This document shows positions 1 to 8,275 of a stretch of 64,000 nt of DNA, in pieces. The position numbers and the translations under genes were made by a program. This DNA comes from a bacterium (GTDB lineage Bacteria > Bacillota > Clostridia > Lachnospirales > Lachnospiraceae). The stretch's first letter is position 1. Each line of letters begins with the position of its first letter. The DNA lies in the NCBI GenBank assembly GCA_030535455.1, contig JAUNJY010000012.1, positions 1-64,000 on the forward strand, read 5' to 3'. The notes beneath the pieces are model-generated. The model had not been told where the DNA came from. It made no database searches and worked only from the letters and a program-made list of their open reading frames with translations.

Positions 1-1
1 A

Positions 2-66
2 GAGCCAAGCCCATCAGTAAAACCAAGTGAGTCGCCAGCACCAAGCCCATCAGTAAAACCAAGTGA
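2..66 (+). repeat. Tandem repeat encoding Pro/Ser linker
   Basis: A 26-base unit (CCAAGCCCATCAGTAAAACC plus AAGTGA) occurs at about 5-30 and again at 41-66, in frame within the Big_2 protein. It encodes a PSPSVKPSE linker of the kind that expands and contracts by slippage in surface proteins. The repeat probably continues to the left of the window. Confidence 0.7.
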
Positions 67-838
67 AACACCAACACCATCGGCACCAGTTAAGGTAGCA
101 GTGAAATTCACAAAGTCTGTTAGTCAGATAAACAAAGGAAAGACTGCAACATTTAAGGCAACGGTAAGTGGTGTAACAGGAACTGTTACGTACAGCTCTA
201 GTAATTCAAAAGTCCTCTCCATTAATAAAAAGACTGGTGTTGCAAAAGCAAACAAAGTAGGAACAGCAAAGATAACTGCAACATTTGTAAGTGGAAAGAC
301 AAAATATACGAAGACAGTAACAGTTAAAGTTAAGGCACCAGCTACGTCTATTAAGATCAATACTCCTTCAAATAGTAAGACGATTTATTTGAAAAAAGGT
401 TCTTCTTATACAATTGATAAGACAGTTAAACCAGCTGATACAACAGATAAAGTAACATTTAAGTCAAATAATACAAAGGTTGCAACGGTATCTAGCAAAG
501 GGAAGATTACAGCTAAGAAGGCTGGAACCGCTAAGATTACAGTGACAGCAGGCAAAAAGAAAGCAACGATTACGGTAAAGGTTGTTTCTAAGAACACAGT
601 GACAAAGAAGATTACCGTATCTAAGAAATCAATTAATCTGAAAAAGGGAAAGAGTTATTCTATCGTTGCAAAAGTAACGCCAGTTTACACAACAGATCGT
701 TTATCTTTCTCAACAAGTAAGAAATCAGTTGCAACAGTAAATAAATATGGGGTTGTAACGGCTAAAAAGAAAGGTACCGCTTATATTACAGTAAAATCAG
801 GTAAGAAGACAGTGAAAGTAAAAGTTACTGTAAAATAA
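2..838 (+). CDS. Secreted bacterial Ig-like (Big_2) repeat protein, 5' end missing
   Basis: The reading frame is open to the left edge of the window, so this is the C-terminal part of a longer exported protein; the GTG at 101 is internal. The visible 278 residues begin with a Pro/Ser/Lys/Glu-rich linker in which the unit PSPSVKPSE occurs twice. Three Big_2-type Ig modules follow (about residues 33-110, 112-195 and 198-278), each with the typical S-x-N-x-K-V-A-T-V then G-V/K-I-T-A-K-K-x-G-T-A-x-I pattern. No sortase motif or C-terminal membrane helix is seen. Such modules usually act as spacers or adhesive domains on cell-surface proteins. The catalytic or binding part, if any, lies upstream of the window. 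Family assignment is firm; function is unknown. Confidence 0.85.
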   Translation, partial: EPSPSVKPSESPAPSPSVKPSETPTPSAPVKVAVKFTKSVSQINKGKTATFKATVSGVTGTVTYSSSNSKVLSINKKTGVAKANKVGTAKITATFVSGKTKYTKTVTVKVKAPATSIKINTPSNSKTIYLKKGSSYTIDKTVKPADTTDKVTFKSNNTKVATVSSKGKITAKKAGTAKITVTAGKKKATITVKVVSKNTVTKKITVSKKSINLKKGKSYSIVAKVTPVYTTDRLSFSTSKKSVATVNKYGVVTAKKKGTAYITVKSGKKTVKVKVTVK

Positions 839-874
839 GGGATTGGGAAGCTTAGTTCCTATCAATAACTAAAG

Positions 875-927
875 AAGGGACGTTTGCTTGATAGAGATAA
901 GTTCTCTATCTTGCAAACGTCCCTTTA
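875..927. terminator. Long hairpin, intrinsic terminator between convergent genes
   Basis: AAGGGACGTTTGC (875-887) pairs perfectly with GCAAACGTCCCTT (913-925). An inner GATAGAGA/TCTCTATC pairing extends the stem and a short T-rich tail follows. It lies between the Big_2 gene and the convergent ppiB, so it may serve both. Confidence 0.75.
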
Positions 928-988
928 TCATTGTATAGAAAAGAACGAACTCTTTTTTATTCCTGATAAGTAGTCATTGTCACAAGAA

Positions 989-1513
989 TTAGCAAGTAGC
1001 TGGTTCTTCGTAATCAACACCAAAAGTATCAACAGTAACTGTTTTCATTCTTTGAGGTTCTACTGGACGATCACTGTAATCAGTTCTTGTTTCAGCGATA
1101 GTATTTACAACATCCATACCTTCGATTACTTTACCAAAAGCAGCATAAGAACCGTCAAGGTGTGGAGAGTTTTTGTGCATAATGAAGAATTGGGAACCAG
1201 CAGAGTCTGGCATCATAGAACGAGCCATGCTGATAACGCCTGCTTCATGTCTTAAATTATTATCAAATCCGTTTTGTTTGAATTCACCTTTGATGCTGTA
1301 ACCTGGGTCTCCCATTCCGTTACCATTTGGGCATCCGCCTTGAATCATAAATCCATTGATTACACGGTGGAAGATAAGTCCATCATAGTATCCTTTTTTT
1401 ACTAAAGAGATAAAGTTGTTTACTGTGTTAGGTGCTACTGTTGGGTATAGTTCAACCTTGATGATACTACCATTTTCCATTTCAATAGTAACTACTGGGT
1501 TTTTGTTTTCCAT
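989..1513 (-). CDS. ppiB: Peptidyl-prolyl cis-trans isomerase, cyclophilin type (PpiB)
   Basis: This is a 174-residue single-domain cyclophilin, the usual size for cytoplasmic bacterial PpiB. It catalyses cis-trans isomerisation of X-Pro bonds during protein folding. The active-site signature is clear: FHRVINGFMIQGG carries the catalytic Arg and the Phe/Met/Gln that line the proline pocket. GSQFFIMH and HLDGSYAAFGKVIEGMDVV match the remaining conserved core. There is no signal peptide, so it acts in the cytoplasm. AAAGGAA precedes the ATG at good spacing on the minus strand. The gene lies 157 bases downstream of the Nmad3-like gene on the same strand, with no obvious terminator between them. 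Confidence 0.95.
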   Translation of the reverse strand: MENKNPVVTIEMENGSIIKVELYPTVAPNTVNNFISLVKKGYYDGLIFHRVINGFMIQGGCPNGNGMGDPGYSIKGEFKQNGFDNNLRHEAGVISMARSMMPDSAGSQFFIMHKNSPHLDGSYAAFGKVIEGMDVVNTIAETRTDYSDRPVEPQRMKTVTVDTFGVDYEEPATC

Positions 1514-1670
1514 ATTATAAAATTCCTTTCATTATTCAAAATTTGTCTTTCTGTACTATTACCAAAAAAGACATATTTTATTAATCAATGTGAATGTCGA
1601 ATAAAGCAACATTTACCTTTCTATGATAATGGATACAAACAAAAAAGTAAAGACAAGTTACTACAATTTG

Positions 1671-2792
1671 CTATAAATTTGGAATAAACTGTTTTTCGAT
1701 TAGCCAGTTCACTCGCTTGAATTCCTCACTTGGATTTTCAACTTTACATATTTCTTGTGGTTCGGGCATATAATCGGTCCAATAACATTCCACACTGGTA
1801 TTGCAGATCAGACTATTGAAACACTGGCATAGTTTGCATGCAGTGCTGTCTACCTTCATGATTTTATTATGCTTTCGACAATAGATATAGCCGTCAGAAT
1901 CGGCATAGTTTATATGGTTGACCTGTCCTAGCATGGTGTTATGTTCATGCAGGGCCCGCAATAATTTCTTTGTGTAGATTAAATAGCATACCCAGGCCTT
2001 CAGATCATGGGTGCCGTTAATTACGAATTCTTGTCCTATATTGGAAGATTGAAAATAATCTTTTCCTGGGATGAAACCATTTGTATAATTATTATGATAG
2101 GAGATGGTGACATCTGGCTGTCTGAATAAGTCAGGAAGTTCCCACTTAGAGCATGGAAGTCCTTGCTTAGTCAGTACAAGTTTATCTGAAAATTTCAGTT
2201 GTCCATATCCGCTTTGTCGATTATTATAACTTAGTTTTTTGGTTGGAAGATAAATCGAATAGTGTTTTGTAGACTTGATAACATCAACTAGATCGTTGTG
2301 CCATTTGTATTTCTTTAAGATATAGTTCTTATTTTTTATAATGGCTCCTATTTGAAGATAGGAGAAGATAATATGTAATTCAGGTGCATTTTTCACATAG
2401 GTAAGCTGGTTTTGATCATTTATCTCAGTTTGTTTAAACCAGCCAAAGAATAAAAAGATATCGCCAACAGATACGCGCTGACTGCTTAGATGGCCTTCAC
2501 TTGGGCCGTACTGCGTAAAGTTAGCTTTCCAGTTGCTTTCTTTGATATAGGGATGTGCCACTAAGTCAGGATTAGGAAAACATTTTGCATCTTTTAATTC
2601 TTCCGCAATCGTTGGGTTGAGCGAACGAATTATTTCTAAATAGGAAGTACCATTGTAAAATAATTCATCGTATCTTACGTAGCCTTCTTCACTCGGTCTA
2701 GGGAGTAAAAGTAAGGTGCCATCAGGGAGAATTGGACTAGGTATTCGGCCATGCTTCATATCGAATCCTTTTCTGCTTAGTACAACTTTCAT
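1671..2792 (-). CDS. Nmad3-type (putative nucleotide-modification-associated) protein
   Basis: This is a 373-residue soluble protein. Its N-terminus (KVVLSRKGFD, then GRIPSPILPDGTLLLLPRP) matches what I recall of the Nmad3 family, a domain predicted by comparative genomics to be linked to modified nucleotides. Further family-like features are YGPSEGHLSSQRVSVGDIF and FLFFGWFKQTE. Cysteines near the C-terminus (CRKHNK...CKLCQC) might bind metal. An upstream in-frame ATG at 2796-2798 is only one base from the AAGGAGG; the ATG at 2790-2792 has a seven-base spacer and gives the family-like start, so it is preferred. No DNA methylase, helicase or phage genes are nearby. The biochemical activity is unknown. 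Confidence 0.7.
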   Translation of the reverse strand: MKVVLSRKGFDMKHGRIPSPILPDGTLLLLPRPSEEGYVRYDELFYNGTSYLEIIRSLNPTIAEELKDAKCFPNPDLVAHPYIKESNWKANFTQYGPSEGHLSSQRVSVGDIFLFFGWFKQTEINDQNQLTYVKNAPELHIIFSYLQIGAIIKNKNYILKKYKWHNDLVDVIKSTKHYSIYLPTKKLSYNNRQSGYGQLKFSDKLVLTKQGLPCSKWELPDLFRQPDVTISYHNNYTNGFIPGKDYFQSSNIGQEFVINGTHDLKAWVCYLIYTKKLLRALHEHNTMLGQVNHINYADSDGYIYCRKHNKIMKVDSTACKLCQCFNSLICNTSVECYWTDYMPEPQEICKVENPSEEFKRVNWLIEKQFIPNL

Positions 2793-2882
2793 CAGCATAC
2801 CTCCTTAGATACAAACCTAAGGTCATTATAAGGTAAATGGGAAAAAATTACAAGAATGTTACACGGAAAATATTAAATGTTT

Positions 2883-2891
2883 TGGTATAAT
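2883..2891 (+). promoter_or_regulatory. Extended -10 promoter for lipoprotein gene
   Basis: TGGTATAAT (TATAAT at 2886-2891) fits an extended -10 element about 80 bases upstream of the lipoprotein start. No good -35 is seen, as is common with extended -10 promoters. Confidence 0.5.
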
Positions 2892-2967
2892 TATCTATAT
2901 TAAGCTTCATACTATATTTGATATGTGCATCATGCATAATCAATATGTTTGAAAGGATGTTAATAAA

Positions 2968-3741
2968 ATGAAAAAGCTGATTAGTATTTTATGTATGTTA
3001 GGTTGTGTATTTTCTTTGGCAGCATGTAGTTCAGGAGCAACAGAAGAAGAGGAAAATAATACAATGACTCCAACTGATGCGGCAAGTACTGGGGATGCCA
3101 ATCAAGGAACCGGTGTAACAGAGACCGAAACATTAAAGGTTGGAAAAGCAGAGTATGCAGCGCATGGAACAAAAGGTTTTTGTGTGGCATTTGCTGTAAT
3201 ACAAGGAGATACCATCGTTGCAGCATATGTCGATGACTATCAGGTAATGTCTAAAGACGAAGCAACAGTTGTACCAAATAGCGATAAAGATTTTGGTAAA
3301 TACTTTACAGATACAAAATCTTCTTTGGCTTCTAAGAGAGTCAATAGCAGCTATTATTCAAAACTTATGAAAGACAATGCAGGAGCTACAATCTCCATTT
3401 CAGAAAACTTTGATGCTATTGCAAATTATGCAGTTGGAAAGACTGTGCCAGAACTTCAAAAAGAATTAGACCAGAAAGATGATGCAAAGATGGTTGATGC
3501 AGTCAGTGGTTCCACACTGGCAGATACAAAGGGTTATCTGATGGCAATTTTAGAAGCTGCTAAAAATGCAGAAAGTACAGATAGTGCAATTAATAACGAA
3601 GATATAAATGACCAGACGGGAAACGGTAATCCAAGTGGTGCAGATAAAAATAATCAGGATCTATCAGATGGAGCAGCTGCTGCGACTGACAATGCGAGTG
3701 CTACAGGTGCTGCTTCGACAGTAAGTCCTACAAAGAAATAA
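2968..3741 (+). CDS. Lipoprotein with FMN-binding-like C-terminal region
   Basis: This 257-residue protein has a signal peptide ending in the lipobox LAAC (Cys at about residue 20), so it is probably lipidated and anchored outside the membrane. A Thr/Asp/Glu-rich linker follows. The folded part, about residues 55-195, resembles the small FMN-binding-like lipoproteins common in Clostridia: V-A-F-A-V-I-Q-G-D-T-I-V-A-A-Y-V strands and a DAVSGSTLADTKGYL segment that recalls the D-x-x-S-G-A-T motif of FMN_bind domains. The C-terminus is low-complexity, rich in Asn, Asp, Ser and Ala. Whether flavin is bound is not certain. It is a single-gene unit with its own promoter and terminator. Confidence 0.6.
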   Translation: MKKLISILCMLGCVFSLAACSSGATEEEENNTMTPTDAASTGDANQGTGVTETETLKVGKAEYAAHGTKGFCVAFAVIQGDTIVAAYVDDYQVMSKDEATVVPNSDKDFGKYFTDTKSSLASKRVNSSYYSKLMKDNAGATISISENFDAIANYAVGKTVPELQKELDQKDDAKMVDAVSGSTLADTKGYLMAILEAAKNAESTDSAINNEDINDQTGNGNPSGADKNNQDLSDGAAAATDNASATGAASTVSPTKK

Positions 3742-3756
3742 GAATAAATAAAAGAT

Positions 3757-3805
3757 ATATGCCTTCAGAGTGAAGAATTTTGTCTCTGAGGGCATATGTT
3801 GCTTT
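3757..3805 (+). terminator. Intrinsic terminator after lipoprotein gene
   Basis: ATATGCCTTCAGAG (3757-3770) pairs with CTCTGAGGGCATAT (3784-3797) and is followed by TTGCTTTT. Confidence 0.8.
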
Positions 3806-3818
3806 TCATATTTCAAGG

Positions 3819-3837
3819 GGTATTGTATAATAATACC
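3819..3837 (+). promoter_or_regulatory. Palindromic operator candidate over the GH2 -10 box
   Basis: GGTATT and AATACC form a perfect inverted repeat around GTATAAT. The central TATAAT (3826-3831) is a good -10 box, about 65 bases before the GH2 start. A repressor binding this dyad would block the promoter, as expected for an inducible sugar-hydrolase gene. The regulator is not identified. Confidence 0.45.
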
Positions 3838-3895
3838 TATATATTGCTCACTTACGTAAAAAGGAGGAAGTAGCCATATAATGGTGAAATGATTC

Positions 3896-6790
3896 ATGAA
3901 AAAATACAACCTTTCAGGGGAATGGGGATTTTGCCTTGATGAGTCAAAAAAAGGCATTCAGGAAGAGTATTTTTGTAAGTCGTTAGAGGATGTAATAAAA
4001 TTACCATCCACAACAGCATTGGAGAAGAAAGGTACATATAATACAAAAAAAGAGATTGGTTTTTTGACAGAAGAATATCCATTTAGCGGATATGCATGGT
4101 ATCAAAAGACAATAACCATTGAAGAGCAAGAGGTGGGTAAGCCAATCAAGTTATATCTGGAACGTACAAGGGTAACAAAAGTATGGATTAATGGACAATA
4201 TGCGGGTACATACGACAGCCTGTGCACACCTCATGAATATGATATTACCAAGTTTGTAACTGATACCAATATACAAATTACCGTATTGGTCAACAACAGT
4301 GATTATGTGACAAAGGGAGGACATTTGACATCTCCGGATACGCAGACAAATTGGAATGGTATCATTGGAGAGCTTTCGTTACGTGTATACGATTTAATAT
4401 ATATTGAATCACCACAGATTTATCCTGAGATTGAAAATAGGGTTATAAAGGTGAAGTATCAGATTGTTAATACGACAGATAATGTGAAAGATGTAACTGT
4501 AACTTTTAAGGGCGACAAATTATCCTTATATGAAGATGGTAGCATAAATCGCTTGCATAATCTTTTGAGTGAAGCAAGTGTAACTGAAACAGTGTTGCCG
4601 GGAGTAAATCAGGTGACAAGTACATATACATTATATGATGAGGATTTATGGAGTGAGTATAATCCTGTCTATTATGAATTAGAAATGGCAATTAATGAAG
4701 GGAAATATGATGTTAAGGTTCCATTTGGGCTTCGTGAATTTAAGGCAGAGGGGCTTCATTTTTATATCAATGGAAATAAGACGTTTTTAAGAGGAAAACA
4801 CGATGGCTTGACATTCCCATTAACAGGTGCTTGCCCAACATCAGTTGAAGAGTGGCTCAAAGTTATGACTATCTCAAAATCCTATGGTATAAACCATTAT
4901 CGTTATCACACCTGTTGTCCTCCAGATGCTGCGTTTGTGGCAGCAAACCTACTAGGTATTTATATGCAGCCGGAATTACCATTTTGGGGTTCTTTATCGG
5001 CTCCTGGAGAAGAGAGATATAATGAAGAAGAGCAGAGCTTCCTGATAAAAGAAGGAGAGCGTATGCTTAAGACATTTGGAAATCATCCCTCCTATTGTTT
5101 TATGAGCCTTGGAAATGAGCTCTGGGGAAGCAGTGAGAGAATGGCACAAATCCTGTCCCATTATAAATCTATTGACTCACGTCATTTATATACAGAAGGG
5201 TCAAATAATTTTCAGTTTACTCCTGTCATCTTAGAAGAGGATGATTTCTTTGTAGGAGTTCGCTTTAGCAAAGATCGTTTAATACGAGGATCTTATGGAA
5301 TGTGTGACCGACCACTGGGATTTGTACAGACGGATGCGCCAAACAGCGTGCATTGTTATGACGATAATATCATTCCAAAGCAAACCTCAAGTGAAACTGT
5401 TGGAAACCAGACAGAAGATGGTATGATTGAGATACAGTTTGGTACTGGGACGAAAAAGGTAAAGGCAGCAGACAGCGTTACCTTGATCCCTAATAAACCA
5501 GTAGTCTCACATGAGATAGGTCAATACGCTACTTATCCAAACTTCGATGAGATTACTAAGTATACGGGGCCTTTAAAGGCTAGGAACTTTGAGGTATTTC
5601 GTGAACGATTAAAAGCAGCGGGAATGCTAGACTTAGCAAAGGATTATTTTGAATGTTCCGGACATTTAAGCGTAGATTGTTATAAGTTAGAGCTTGAGGC
5701 CGCACATAGGACTAAGAATCTTGCAGGGTATCAGATCTTAGACCTTCAGGACTTTAGTGGACAAGGCACCGCATTGGTAGGTATTTTAGATGCCTGTATG
5801 GAATCTAAAGGCTTAGTCAGTCCGAAAAAATGGCGTCAGTTCTGTAGTGATGCAGTAATTATGGCTGGATTTGATGAGTTTAGCATGGAAAGTGGCAAAA
5901 CGATTACGTCAGATATTGTATTAAGCTATTATCGTGCAAGGCCATTGGAATTAAGAGATGTAGAATGGTCTTTATGTCAGGGTGAAAATACAGTATTAAG
6001 CGGTAAGTTTAGAATGGAAGAGGTCGAAATAGGAGTGTCGACAATTGGAACTATTTCTTTAGAATTACCTGAAGTTACAACGACGACAGAGTTTGAATTC
6101 TATATTGGCCTTACAGACTCAGACATACAAAATAGCTACCAGATAACATTACACCCTAAGATGGCAAGCCAGTATCCTGTTCTCTTGGATGCAATAATGG
6201 CACTCACAGATAATACGACAATCTGCGAAAATGGAGATACTGTTTATATAGCGAGAACACTTGAAACAGCAATGTCACATTTGAAACAAAAACAAAAGGT
6301 ATTATTAATCCCTGTTTTATCCGAAGAGCATAGTATAGAAGGACAGTATTGCACAGATTTCTGGTGTTATTCTATGTTTAAAGGGATATGTGAATGGATG
6401 AAGAAACCAATTCCGGTTGGAACTATGGGAGTATTAAATCAGAACGACCATCAGGCACTTAAAGACTTTTCATCTAAGCGATATGCAACGCCTCAATGGT
6501 TCCATATCGTTATGAACAGCCGTCTTGCAATTCTTGATGATACAGACAAAGAATATCGTCCAATTGTGCAGATGATGGATAATTTTGAACGCAACCACAA
6601 GTTAGGCTTACTGTTTGAGGCTACAGTCGATGGAGGAAGACTTATGGTTTGTACCAGTGATTTAAGCAAAGGAAAGGACTGTGCAGATGTGGTTCAATTT
6701 GCAAAGAGCATCGTGACCTATATGTTATCAGACCAGTTCGATCCTGAGTATGAAATGAGTAAGGAAGAGCTTACGAAAATTATTTGTTAA
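3896..6790 (+). CDS. Glycoside hydrolase family 2 protein, cytoplasmic
   Basis: This is a 964-residue GH2 enzyme without a signal peptide, so it probably acts on imported oligosaccharides. An N-terminal sugar-binding jelly-roll (about residues 1-165, with YAWYQKTITI and VTKVWINGQYAGTYDS) is followed by an Ig-like domain and a TIM barrel from about residue 285 (GNKTFLRGKHDG, GINHYRYHT). The acid/base is predicted as Glu408 in GNELWG and the nucleophile as Glu540 in SHEIGQY. About 400 further residues form an accessory C-terminal region. Substrate specificity cannot be assigned; beta-galactosidase and beta-glucuronidase are possibilities. The AAGGAGG lies 28 bases upstream of the ATG, with a four-codon ORF (MVK-stop) between them at 3881-3892. 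Confidence 0.88.
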   Translation: MKKYNLSGEWGFCLDESKKGIQEEYFCKSLEDVIKLPSTTALEKKGTYNTKKEIGFLTEEYPFSGYAWYQKTITIEEQEVGKPIKLYLERTRVTKVWINGQYAGTYDSLCTPHEYDITKFVTDTNIQITVLVNNSDYVTKGGHLTSPDTQTNWNGIIGELSLRVYDLIYIESPQIYPEIENRVIKVKYQIVNTTDNVKDVTVTFKGDKLSLYEDGSINRLHNLLSEASVTETVLPGVNQVTSTYTLYDEDLWSEYNPVYYELEMAINEGKYDVKVPFGLREFKAEGLHFYINGNKTFLRGKHDGLTFPLTGACPTSVEEWLKVMTISKSYGINHYRYHTCCPPDAAFVAANLLGIYMQPELPFWGSLSAPGEERYNEEEQSFLIKEGERMLKTFGNHPSYCFMSLGNELWGSSERMAQILSHYKSIDSRHLYTEGSNNFQFTPVILEEDDFFVGVRFSKDRLIRGSYGMCDRPLGFVQTDAPNSVHCYDDNIIPKQTSSETVGNQTEDGMIEIQFGTGTKKVKAADSVTLIPNKPVVSHEIGQYATYPNFDEITKYTGPLKARNFEVFRERLKAAGMLDLAKDYFECSGHLSVDCYKLELEAAHRTKNLAGYQILDLQDFSGQGTALVGILDACMESKGLVSPKKWRQFCSDAVIMAGFDEFSMESGKTITSDIVLSYYRARPLELRDVEWSLCQGENTVLSGKFRMEEVEIGVSTIGTISLELPEVTTTTEFEFYIGLTDSDIQNSYQITLHPKMASQYPVLLDAIMALTDNTTICENGDTVYIARTLETAMSHLKQKQKVLLIPVLSEEHSIEGQYCTDFWCYSMFKGICEWMKKPIPVGTMGVLNQNDHQALKDFSSKRYATPQWFHIVMNSRLAILDDTDKEYRPIVQMMDNFERNHKLGLLFEATVDGGRLMVCTSDLSKGKDCADVVQFAKSIVTYMLSDQFDPEYEMSKEELTKIIC

Positions 6791-6824
6791 GGAGTATAGC
6801 TTGTGAATTACAAGCGAGTTAAAA

Positions 6825-7325
6825 ATGAAGTCAATAGTGAAGTTGAAAAAAGAAAGAGAAGACTTTTTCGTTCATCTATATTATGAATTGAAAGCGTCCA
6901 CAAAGATTGAAACTATGAAGGAGTATGTACAGCATGGAGAGACGACTTGTCTAGAACACAGTATAGCAGTTGCTTATTATAGCTACTGTCTGGTTCAGTT
7001 GCTGCATATTCGCTGTGATGAAAGAAGTCTGGTACGTGGGGCATTACTACATGATTATTTTCTATATGACTGGCATGTAAAAGATAAAAGTCATTCGCTG
7101 CATGGATTTTATCATGCAGCACGTTCGTTAAACAATGCCAAGCGTGATACGGATATTAATGCAATTGAAGCGGATATGATTAAGCATCATATGTTTCCAT
7201 TGAATATCAGCCCTCCAAGGACAAGAGAGGCAATTATTATATGTTTGATTGATAAGGTCTGCTCAATCTATGAACTTCGAAGAAAAAGAAGATATGCCAT
7301 GTTATCTCAGTTACTTGCCATATAA
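6825..7325 (+). CDS. HD-domain protein (putative metal-dependent phosphohydrolase)
   Basis: This 166-residue protein shows an HD-domain layout: CLEHSIAVAYYS supplies the first His, GALLHDYFLYDWH the central HD pair, SLHGFYHAARSL and DMIKHHMFP further His ligands, and ICLIDKVCSIYE the final Asp. HD proteins usually hydrolyse phosphomonoesters or phosphodiesters of nucleotides; the substrate here is unknown. It lies 34 bases after the GH2 gene on the same strand and is probably co-transcribed. The only good Shine-Dalgarno (AAGGAG, 6789-6794) overlaps the GH2 stop codon and is 30 bases from the ATG. A small hairpin (GCTTGT/ACAAGC, 6799-6815) lies between and could shorten the effective distance. 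Confidence 0.75.
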   Translation: MKSIVKLKKEREDFFVHLYYELKASTKIETMKEYVQHGETTCLEHSIAVAYYSYCLVQLLHIRCDERSLVRGALLHDYFLYDWHVKDKSHSLHGFYHAARSLNNAKRDTDINAIEADMIKHHMFPLNISPPRTREAIIICLIDKVCSIYELRRKRRYAMLSQLLAI

Positions 7326-7406
7326 GTTAATAAGGATAAAGAGAAATAGTAGCAAAAATACATTATTTCTATATTATATAATGACAGTATAAAATTGAGG
7401 TTAATT

Positions 7407-8108
7407 ATGGATATAGAGAATAATGACCAAGACATTATTTATTATCAGCTAGATTTACCTTTTGGTCAGAATCAGATACTTTTTATAAATAATGCAGTAA
7501 TTTTGAATATACAGCGTGATCGCCAGGTCGATTTAGTAACAATCATGTATTCAAGCGGTGGTGGTCCGGGAAGCTTTCAGACACAACTGGTCTTAATTGT
7601 GGATCGAAATACAAGTATTCAAGATAGAAATGGGCGGAATGTAAATCGTAATCAGCTCCGAGTCGGAATGCGGATTGATGCATTAATATCAGCAAGATTT
7701 ACAAGGAGTCAGCCACCACAGGCAAACGCATTTATAATTATTATAAATGACAATAGAAGACGGCCTAGCCAGGTAGCAGAAGGAAGAGTAGGAAATATTA
7801 ATTTCCAGCGCAACTTCTTTAATTTACGCATTAGAGATCGTGGAAGAGGCTGGGACGATGATGATGATGATGATGATTTTGGTCCAGGTCCACAATGGCC
7901 AATTCCACAGGAACCAGGCCCTGAAAGAGACAATGTGAATAGAATACGAATCTTCGTTGATCAAAATACAAGATTTATTGATAGAAATGGTCGTAGTATT
8001 GCATTCCGTAACTTAAGAGAGCGTGACCGGGTTCGTGTAGAGTATCAGACATTGCGGCAGCCAGGGGCTGACAGGATCAACATTGCGTTGCAAGTAAGAA
8101 TATTATAA
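7407..8108 (+). CDS. Unknown protein with two similar beta-rich domains and an Asp run
   Basis: I do not recognise a named family. The protein has 233 residues if translation starts at the ATG at 7407, seven bases after GAGG; the in-frame TTG at 7395 overlaps that site and is unlikely. Two similar halves are visible. The first has LVLIVDRNTSIQDRNGRNV and LRVGMRIDA, the second IRIFVDQNTRFIDRNGRSI and LRERDRVRVE. The halves are joined by a linker with eight consecutive Asp residues and a Pro-rich stretch. The pattern of strand, D-x-N-T, D-R-N-G-R, L-R-x-G/D-x-R-V recalls OB-like DUF5666-type domains, which is only a guess. There is no signal peptide. Arg and Asn are unusually frequent. Confidence 0.6.
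   Translation: MDIENNDQDIIYYQLDLPFGQNQILFINNAVILNIQRDRQVDLVTIMYSSGGGPGSFQTQLVLIVDRNTSIQDRNGRNVNRNQLRVGMRIDALISARFTRSQPPQANAFIIIINDNRRRPSQVAEGRVGNINFQRNFFNLRIRDRGRGWDDDDDDDDFGPGPQWPIPQEPGPERDNVNRIRIFVDQNTRFIDRNGRSIAFRNLRERDRVRVEYQTLRQPGADRINIALQVRIL
7856..7879 (+). repeat. GAT microsatellite encoding poly-Asp
   Basis: A run of GAC/GAT codons encodes eight consecutive Asp residues in the linker of the unknown two-domain protein. It could vary in length by slippage without changing the frame. Confidence 0.6.
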
Positions 8109-8147
8109 CAAAATAAAAGAACCAAAAGAGTGTTCTGTTCAATAAAG

Positions 8148-8179
8148 TAGGAGTCTGTGAAAAAAATTGCAGGCTCCTA
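8148..8179. other. Intergenic hairpin without T tract
   Basis: TAGGAGTCTG (8148-8157) pairs with CAGGCTCCTA (8170-8179) with one G-T wobble. There is no T tract on the plus strand, so termination is doubtful; it could be a 3' stabilising stem for the upstream transcript. Confidence 0.4.
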
Positions 8180-8215
8180 AAAAATATTACACAATGGCTT
8201 TCAAAAAGTGTAAAC

Positions 8216-8221
8216 TATAAT
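8216..8221 (+). promoter_or_regulatory. Candidate -10 box of rubrerythrin
   Basis: TATAAT lies 55 bases before the start codon. The -35 region is poor, so this is a weak call. Confidence 0.35.
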
Positions 8222-8275
8222 TGTGTGGGACAAGCGTCACCACAAAAAAATGGTTATAGAAAGCGAGGAATATGA

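Noticed and set aside
2..66. CRISPR-like spaced repeats at the left edge
   Set aside because: The repeated unit is in frame and encodes a Pro/Ser linker; only two units are seen and the spacer is similar coding sequence.
8148..8179. Strong intrinsic terminator before rubrerythrin
   Set aside because: The stem is good but the following bases are A-rich, not T-rich, so it is listed only as a hairpin.
8200..8275. PerR operator at the rubrerythrin promoter
   Set aside because: No TTATAAT-N-ATTATAA-like dyad is present; only part of one half-site is seen.
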